Positions 6,119 through 10,046 of a DNA stretch of 10,046 nucleotides are shown here, in pieces; the stretch's first letter is position 1, and every line of letters begins with the position of its first letter. Both the position numbers and the translations under genes were made by a program. The DNA comes from Bacillota bacterium (lineage in GTDB: Bacteria > Bacillota > Clostridia > Peptostreptococcales > Acidaminobacteraceae), in NCBI GenBank assembly GCA_023443345.1, contig JAEZUZ010000113.1, forward strand, positions 1 through 10,046. Direction: 5' to 3'. The notes beneath the pieces are model-generated. The model saw only the letters and a list, made by a program, of their open reading frames with translations. It did not search any database and had not been told where the DNA came from.

Positions 6119-8719
6119 TTAAAATCCCAATTTTTTCTTTAATTCGTTGTATCTTCTTGTATAATCTTCTAACTTTTCCTTTTCTTTTTGTACAACTTTT
6201 TCAGGAGCCTTATCTACAAAGCTTGGATTAGAAAGCATTTTTGTAGATCTCTCAACTTCTTTCTTAAGATCTTCTAACTCCTTTTTAAGTCTTGCTTCCT
6301 CTTTTTCTTTATCGATAAATTCATCTAATGGAAGCACAACTCTAAAGCTACTTAGTGTTATCTGTGCACTATTTTCAACTTCTTCCTCTAACTTTAGAAC
6401 TTGATTTATACCACATAGTCTCTCAAGGTATATTTCATGCTTTTTAAGTAGTTCGAAATTCTTCTCATCAGCGCTCACAAAACATCTAGCTCTCTTTGAT
6501 GGTGGCACATCCATTTGATTTCTTATATTTCTAATTTTTTGAACTAGTTCTTTTAACTCATAGATAAAGCTTATGTCTGTATCTATATTTATTTCTGTTG
6601 GCCAATTTGAATTTATAAGAAGTTCCCCATTTGTAGGAAGGTACTGATATATTTCTTCTGTAACAAATGGCATAAATGGATGTAATAATTTAAGTGAAGA
6701 TTGTAATAAGAATAGCAGTACTTGTTGCTGGTGTTTCTTAACTTCTATATCATCACTATATAGATTTATTTTGCTCATTTCTATATACCAATCACACAAC
6801 TCATCCCATACAAAGGATACTATCTTATCTGCTGCTAATCCAAGTTCCATCTCTTCAAGCAATCTTGTGACATCATTTGTTGTCTTATTTAATTCATTTA
6901 TTATCCATTTATCTATTAAATTTAGATTTTCTGGCAACTTAATCTCTATATCTTTTTCTAATCCACTTATTACATATCTTGAAGCATTCCAAAGTTTGTT
7001 TGCAAAGTTACGAGCATACTCAATTTTATCAACTATAAATCTCACATCATTACCCATAGAAACACCGCTTATAAGCATAAATCTAAGGGCGTCTGCGCCA
7101 TACTCATTGATTATATCTATTGGATCTACTCCATTGTCTAAACTCTTTGATACTTTTCTTCCAAGTTTATCCCTTACTAATCCATTTATGAGAGTTTTAT
7201 GAAAAGGAACTTGATCCATAAACTTCAATCCTGTAAACATCATCCTAGCTACCCAGAAAAATATTATATCTCCTCCTGTAACAAGGACATCTGTAGGATA
7301 AAAATAATTTAAATCCTCTGTCTTTTCAGGCCATCCTAGAGTACTTATTGGCCATAGAGCAGAAGAAAACCATGTATCTAATACATTTTCATCCTGAACC
7401 AAGTGTTTTGAACCACACTTAGGACATATTTCTGGATATTGTCTTGAAACAATCATTTCTTGACAATCTTGACAATAATATGCCGGTATCTGATGTCCCC
7501 ACCAAAGTTGTCTAGATATACACCAATCTCTTATATTATTTAGCCAGTTCTCATATGTCTTAAGATAATATGATGGTACAAATTCCATTTCTTTATCATC
7601 TGTAGCTTTTAGTGCTCTTTTTGCCATTTCGTCCATATTTAAGAACCACTGTTCACTAATTTTTGGTTCTATTGCTGTGTTACATCTATAACAGTGTCCA
7701 ACTTGGTGATTGTGATCTTTATAATCCTTTAAATATCCCTGCTCTTTTAGGTCATTGACTATTATTTTCTTTGCTTCTTCTCTAGATAGCCCCTCATACT
7801 TTCCTGCTAAGTGATTTAAATGTGCTTTATCATCAAATGTATCAATTACCTCTAAGTTGTGTTTCTTGCCTATCTCATAGTCAACAGGTGAATGTGCAGG
7901 TGTAATCTTAAGAGCTCCTGTTCCCTCTTCAATACTAACTGCTTCATCACTAATAACAGGTATTACTCTATCAGTCAAAGGAAGTCTTAATTTTTTACCT
8001 ACTAGATGTCTATATCTATCATCTTCTGGATGAACACATACTGCTGTATCAGCAAGCATTGTTTCTGGTCTTGTAGTGGCAATAATAATACCTTCTGTTC
8101 CATCTTCTAATGGATAGTGAATATAGTAATATCCCCCTTTTTCTTCAGAGTGTTCTACCTCTGCATCAGATAGAGATGTAGTGCAATTAGGACACCAATG
8201 TATCATTCTATGTCCTTTATATATCAATCCTTCTTCATACATACTTACGAAAAATTCTATAACTGCTTTTGAACACACCTCATCCATTGTAAATCTTAGA
8301 CGATTCCAATCACAACTTGCGCCTATTTTTTTCATCTGCTCAACTATTGTATTTCCATAGCTGTTTTTCCATTGCCACGCATATTCAAGAAATTGTTCTC
8401 TTGTAAGTTCTTCCTTGGTGATTCCCTTTTCACTATAAAGTTTATCTAACACTTTAACTTCTGTAGCAATTGATGCATGATCAGTTCCTGGAATCCAAAG
8501 TGCTTCAAATCCCTGCATTCTTTTAAATCTAATTAAAATATCCTGTAATGTGAGATTTAAGGCATGACCTTCATGCAATTTACCTGTAATATTTGGAGGT
8601 GGCATAACTATTGTAAATGGTTTTTTATCTCTATTTACACTTGCACTAAATGCTTTAGAATCAATCCATTTAGAATAAATTCTATCTTCAAATTCCCTAT
8701 GATTGTATTTCTTATCCAT
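6119..8719 (-). CDS. valS: Valyl-tRNA synthetase
   Basis: A class I synthetase of 866 residues, typical for bacteria, charging tRNA-Val and editing misactivated threonine. It begins MDKKYNHREFEDRIYSKW. The HIGH signature reads HEGH at residues 49-52 in PPPNITGKLHEGHAL; KMSKS reads KVSKS at 522-526 in GRKVSKSLDNG. The editing domain includes IIATTRPETMLADTAVCVHP and the GTGALKITPAHSPVDYEIG block; CYRCNT and CPKCGS are zinc-like cysteine pairs. The last 65 or so residues form the charged coiled coil (EEARLKKELEDLKKEVER) that contacts tRNA. I chose the ATG at 8717-8719, with AAAGGGAT about 5 bases upstream. The frame stays open to 8806 but that extension encodes T-box RNA, not protein. The gene stands alone between a T-box and a terminator. 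Confidence 0.97.
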   Translation of the reverse strand: MDKKYNHREFEDRIYSKWIDSKAFSASVNRDKKPFTIVMPPPNITGKLHEGHALNLTLQDILIRFKRMQGFEALWIPGTDHASIATEVKVLDKLYSEKGITKEELTREQFLEYAWQWKNSYGNTIVEQMKKIGASCDWNRLRFTMDEVCSKAVIEFFVSMYEEGLIYKGHRMIHWCPNCTTSLSDAEVEHSEEKGGYYYIHYPLEDGTEGIIIATTRPETMLADTAVCVHPEDDRYRHLVGKKLRLPLTDRVIPVISDEAVSIEEGTGALKITPAHSPVDYEIGKKHNLEVIDTFDDKAHLNHLAGKYEGLSREEAKKIIVNDLKEQGYLKDYKDHNHQVGHCYRCNTAIEPKISEQWFLNMDEMAKRALKATDDKEMEFVPSYYLKTYENWLNNIRDWCISRQLWWGHQIPAYYCQDCQEMIVSRQYPEICPKCGSKHLVQDENVLDTWFSSALWPISTLGWPEKTEDLNYFYPTDVLVTGGDIIFFWVARMMFTGLKFMDQVPFHKTLINGLVRDKLGRKVSKSLDNGVDPIDIINEYGADALRFMLISGVSMGNDVRFIVDKIEYARNFANKLWNASRYVISGLEKDIEIKLPENLNLIDKWIINELNKTTNDVTRLLEEMELGLAADKIVSFVWDELCDWYIEMSKINLYSDDIEVKKHQQQVLLFLLQSSLKLLHPFMPFVTEEIYQYLPTNGELLINSNWPTEINIDTDISFIYELKELVQKIRNIRNQMDVPPSKRARCFVSADEKNFELLKKHEIYLERLCGINQVLKLEEEVENSAQITLSSFRVVLPLDEFIDKEKEEARLKKELEDLKKEVERSTKMLSNPSFVDKAPEKVVQKEKEKLEDYTRRYNELKKKLGF

Positions 8720-8743
8720 TTGATCCCTTTCATAATTTACAAT

Positions 8744-8907
8744 AAAAAAACCTCTACATGGGGGCGAAATATCCGCGGTACCACCCCATTTCCAAGAGGC
8801 ACTCATTAAAACTACACCTAAACAGCAACAGATATATTTTTATGTAAGAAGTTCTCAGCAAATCTTCCTCTCTGTATACACTACAAAATATCCCTCTGTA
8901 TCATCGG
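8744..8907 (-). ncRNA. T-box riboswitch controlling valS
   Basis: A tRNA-sensing leader that allows valS transcription when uncharged tRNA-Val accumulates. On the minus strand the order of elements is: the GA/K-turn stretch CGATGATACAG (8896-8906), the AG bulge AGAGAGGAAG (8864-8873), a distal stem GAAG/CTTC (8864-8867 with 8848-8851) carrying GCTGAGA, a candidate specifier GTT at 8827-8829, and the diagnostic T-box TGGTACCGCGG (8773-8783), ending in seven T (8744-8750). The T after TGG would pair with an A discriminator base, as in tRNA-Val. The terminator-like hairpin is CCTCT (8795-8799) with AGAGG (8751-8755), plus ATGGGG (8784-8789) with CCCCAT (8758-8763). The specifier assignment is by inferred base pairs and is weak; the T-box itself is unmistakable. 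Confidence 0.93.
8751..8799 (-). terminator. T-box terminator hairpin before valS
   Basis: Minus-strand arms CCTCT and AGAGG form the outer stem and ATGGGG and CCCCAT the inner stem, followed at once by TTTTTTT (8744-8750). The T-box bulge TGGTACCGCGG lies inside the loop. In most T-boxes the terminator instead uses the 3' arm of the antiterminator plus a further downstream complement; no such GGGG-rich complement is present here before the T-run. Confidence 0.6.
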
Positions 8908-9620
8908 TCAATATAATTATTTACTTTAATTTCAAAGGCATTCATAAGCCTTCTTAAAACCTTATTATCTAAATTATAAGTAATTTTATCTATACTTGCA
9001 ATAGGTAAAATATGGATAGAAGTTCCTGTTAAAAAACTTGCATCAAAATTTTTGAGTTCATCATAATTTATTTTTCTTTTGATAACATCTATACCTAATT
9101 CACTAGCTACCTCAATAACCATTTCTCTTGTAACTCCCTTTAAAACATCTTCATCACAACTGGTTATAAGTTTGCCATTTTTTATAAAAAATAAATTACT
9201 TCGCGATCCTTCTTTTAAACCGCCTTCATCTAGATAAATTACTTCGTAGCTTCCACTAGATTTAATTAACTCATCAACTAATTCTCTCAATTGTCTTTGG
9301 TCTCTTTTTATATTTGGATCTTCTCTATTGAGATTTGCAGTAATCGTCTTTACCCCACACTTATAAAGTTCTTTTGTTGGATATTCTTTATAGATTATCT
9401 GCATGTTTTGAGTATTTTTATCTGTATCATATTCATACCTTATATTGAAATTATCTACTTGAGAATCCAAAGCCTTACTATTTAATTCTTTTAGAAATTC
9501 ATCATAACTCATTTTAAAATTAACTCCATAAAACTCAAGAGATTTATAGAGTCTTTTGTAGTGTAAGTCTATAAATAGCAATTTTTTATTTATCAATCTT
9601 ATTACTTCATATACTTTCAT
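8901..9620 (-). CDS. Class IV PLP-dependent aminotransferase (PabC/IlvE/D-amino acid transaminase family)
   Basis: A 239-residue cytoplasmic fold-type IV PLP enzyme. VYEVIRLINKKLLFIDLHYKRL matches the family opening; Lys105 in DPNIKRDQRQLRE is the likely PLP Schiff-base lysine; EGSRSNLFFIKNGKL at 137-151 carries the conserved Glu and the cofactor-phosphate region; LKGVTREMVIEVA at 160-172 and LTGTSIHILPI near 217-227 complete the pattern. It is about 30-40 residues shorter than typical members, lacking most of the usual N-terminal strand before FEVIR. The family includes aminodeoxychorismate lyase, branched-chain and D-amino acid transaminases; the sequence alone does not let me choose. The ATG has AAGGTGAT about 12 bases upstream, a rather long spacing, and in-frame stops just before it exclude an earlier start. 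Its stop lies in the valS T-box. Confidence 0.88.
   Translation of the reverse strand: MKVYEVIRLINKKLLFIDLHYKRLYKSLEFYGVNFKMSYDEFLKELNSKALDSQVDNFNIRYEYDTDKNTQNMQIIYKEYPTKELYKCGVKTITANLNREDPNIKRDQRQLRELVDELIKSSGSYEVIYLDEGGLKEGSRSNLFFIKNGKLITSCDEDVLKGVTREMVIEVASELGIDVIKRKINYDELKNFDASFLTGTSIHILPIASIDKITYNLDNKVLRRLMNAFEIKVNNYIDR
8973..9001 (-). promoter_or_regulatory. Candidate promoter for the valS T-box transcript, inside the upstream gene
   Basis: On the minus strand TTGCAA (8996-9001) and a perfect TATAAT (8973-8978) are 17 bases apart, within the last codons of the aminotransferase gene. Transcription would start near 8965, about 60 bases before the T-box. In such AT-rich coding DNA a match of this quality can arise by chance, so the alternative, cotranscription from upstream of the aminotransferase gene, stays open. 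Confidence 0.5.
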
Positions 9621-9682
9621 ATTTTAATTATATCACCTTTTTATTACTATATAAATTTTGTATAATTTTATTAGGAGTAAAT
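9621..9682. promoter_or_regulatory. Divergent promoter region between the aminotransferase and polymerase genes
   Basis: This 62-base, very AT-rich spacer must serve two divergent genes. On the plus strand TATAAT (9661-9666) is a perfect -10 box but has only a weak TTTTTA-like -35 17 bases upstream; it would start transcription almost at the AGGAG ribosome site (9673-9677), giving a leader of about 10 bases. TATAAA at 9650-9655 is an alternative -10. On the minus strand TATAGT (about 9645-9650) could serve the aminotransferase gene. I see no SOS (LexA) box for the polymerase gene. Confidence 0.4.
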
Positions 9683-10046
9683 ATGAATTCAATATATTTT
9701 CACGTCGATGTAAATAACGCATTTCTATCATGGCAAGCTATAAAAGAGTTAGAAAAAGGTTCAGATGTAGACCTTAGAGATATTGCCTGTATTATAACTG
9801 GAGATCCTAAAAAAAGACATGGAATAGTACTGGCTAAGTCTCAAAAGGCAAAACAATATGGGATTATTACTGGAGAGCCTATTTCTCATGCTATTAGAAA
9901 ATGCAGTACCCTAACTATGATCGGTTCAGACTTTGAACTCTATAGAGATTACTCTAAAAAACTTGAAGATTTACTTTATTCATATACTGATGATGTAGAA
10001 AAATTTTCAATTGATGAATTTTTTATGTACTTTAAAAATATTGATG
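9683..10046 (+). CDS. Y-family DNA polymerase (DinB/UmuC-like), N-terminal part
   Basis: The first 121 codons of a gene that runs off the right end. Y-family polymerases copy past DNA damage with low fidelity. The opening MNSIYFHVDVNNAFLSWQA carries the first metal-binding aspartate (Asp9 in HVDVNNAF) in the clostridial-style form of HVDMDAFFAS. It is followed by GIVLAKSQKAKQYGIITGEPI, matching the LAKS..AKxYGI..GEP block of the fingers, then YSKKLEDLLYSYTDDVEKFSIDEFFMY, where SIDE holds the catalytic Asp-Glu pair. The ATG at 9683-9685 has an AGGAG ribosome site 5 bases upstream. Thumb and little-finger domains are outside the window. It is the only plus-strand gene. DinB versus UmuC subtype cannot be settled from this part. 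Confidence 0.92.
   Translation, partial: MNSIYFHVDVNNAFLSWQAIKELEKGSDVDLRDIACIITGDPKKRHGIVLAKSQKAKQYGIITGEPISHAIRKCSTLTMIGSDFELYRDYSKKLEDLLYSYTDDVEKFSIDEFFMYFKNID

Noticed and set aside
6771..7202. Plus-strand open frame of 143 codons opposite valS
   Set aside because: Antisense shadow of the strongly conserved valS coding sequence; no ribosome site and a low-complexity Ser/Ile/Leu composition.
8720..8806. A 29-codon N-terminal extension of valS in the open frame (MSASWKWGG...)
   Set aside because: It is the translation of the T-box sequence TGGTACCGCGG and the terminator arms; the ATG at 8717-8719 has a proper ribosome site and gives a normal ValRS N-terminus.
8564..8809. Plus-strand open frame of 81 codons opposite the valS start and T-box
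   Set aside because: Antisense to conserved valS codons and leader RNA; composition and lack of signals do not support a gene.
8873..8880. Perfect palindrome TGTATACA as a possible operator
   Set aside because: It lies within T-box stem I, where it is explained by RNA structure.
9291..9485. Plus-strand open frame of 64 codons, hydrophobic, opposite the aminotransferase gene
   Set aside because: Antisense shadow; the apparent membrane-like composition comes from AT-rich complement.
9621..9682. Possible SOS (LexA) box before the Y-family polymerase gene
   Set aside because: I looked for GAAC..GTTC-type dyads and found none in the spacer.

Overview
The window is AT-rich (roughly 30% GC by eye) chromosomal DNA of a low-GC Gram-positive anaerobe. 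A T-box leader, an L21 leader, an rplU-prp-rpmA cluster with the Firmicute-type L27 N-terminal extension, and AGGAG-type Shine-Dalgarno sites all point to Firmicutes. Compactness and protein style suggest Tissierellia/Peptoniphilaceae or related Clostridia, but that lineage is an inference. Almost everything is housekeeping: I see no phage, insertion sequence, CRISPR array, tRNA or rRNA.

Layout, right to left because most genes lie on the minus strand. At the right end (9683 onward, plus strand) a Y-family DNA polymerase gene runs off the window. It is divergent from a class IV PLP aminotransferase gene (8901-9620, minus). The stop codon of that gene lies inside the start of a T-box riboswitch (about 8744-8907) that precedes valS (6119-8719). 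valS ends at an intrinsic terminator (6081-6114). Next come radC and a short, divergent RNase E/G-like gene (4554-6056), abutting end to end.

A well-formed sigma-A type promoter (4518-4546) and an L21 leader (4443-4515) then start a long ribosome-biogenesis operon: rplU, prp, rpmA, a hairpin, obg, yhbY, nadD, a fused yqeK-rsfS, a small lipoprotein gene, and the start of leuS, which leaves the window at position 1. Genes in this run overlap by 1 to 35 bases or are separated by very few, apart from the 52-base hairpin gap between rpmA and obg.

The operon groups two large-subunit ribosomal proteins (L21, L27), the protease that trims L27 (Prp), the 50S assembly GTPase Obg, the pre-50S RNA-binding protein YhbY, the ribosome silencing factor RsfS, a nucleotide phosphohydrolase (YqeK), NAD synthesis (NadD) and leucyl-tRNA synthetase. 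The logic is coordinated supply of 50S particles and translation capacity.

The most notable points are the in-frame YqeK-RsfS fusion that keeps a strong internal ribosome binding site at the junction, the small unrecognised lipoprotein wedged between rsfS and leuS, the reduced RNase G-like protein, and a valS T-box whose terminator seems to enclose the antiterminator and whose 5' end overlaps the upstream gene. I did not find a wholly new biological system here.
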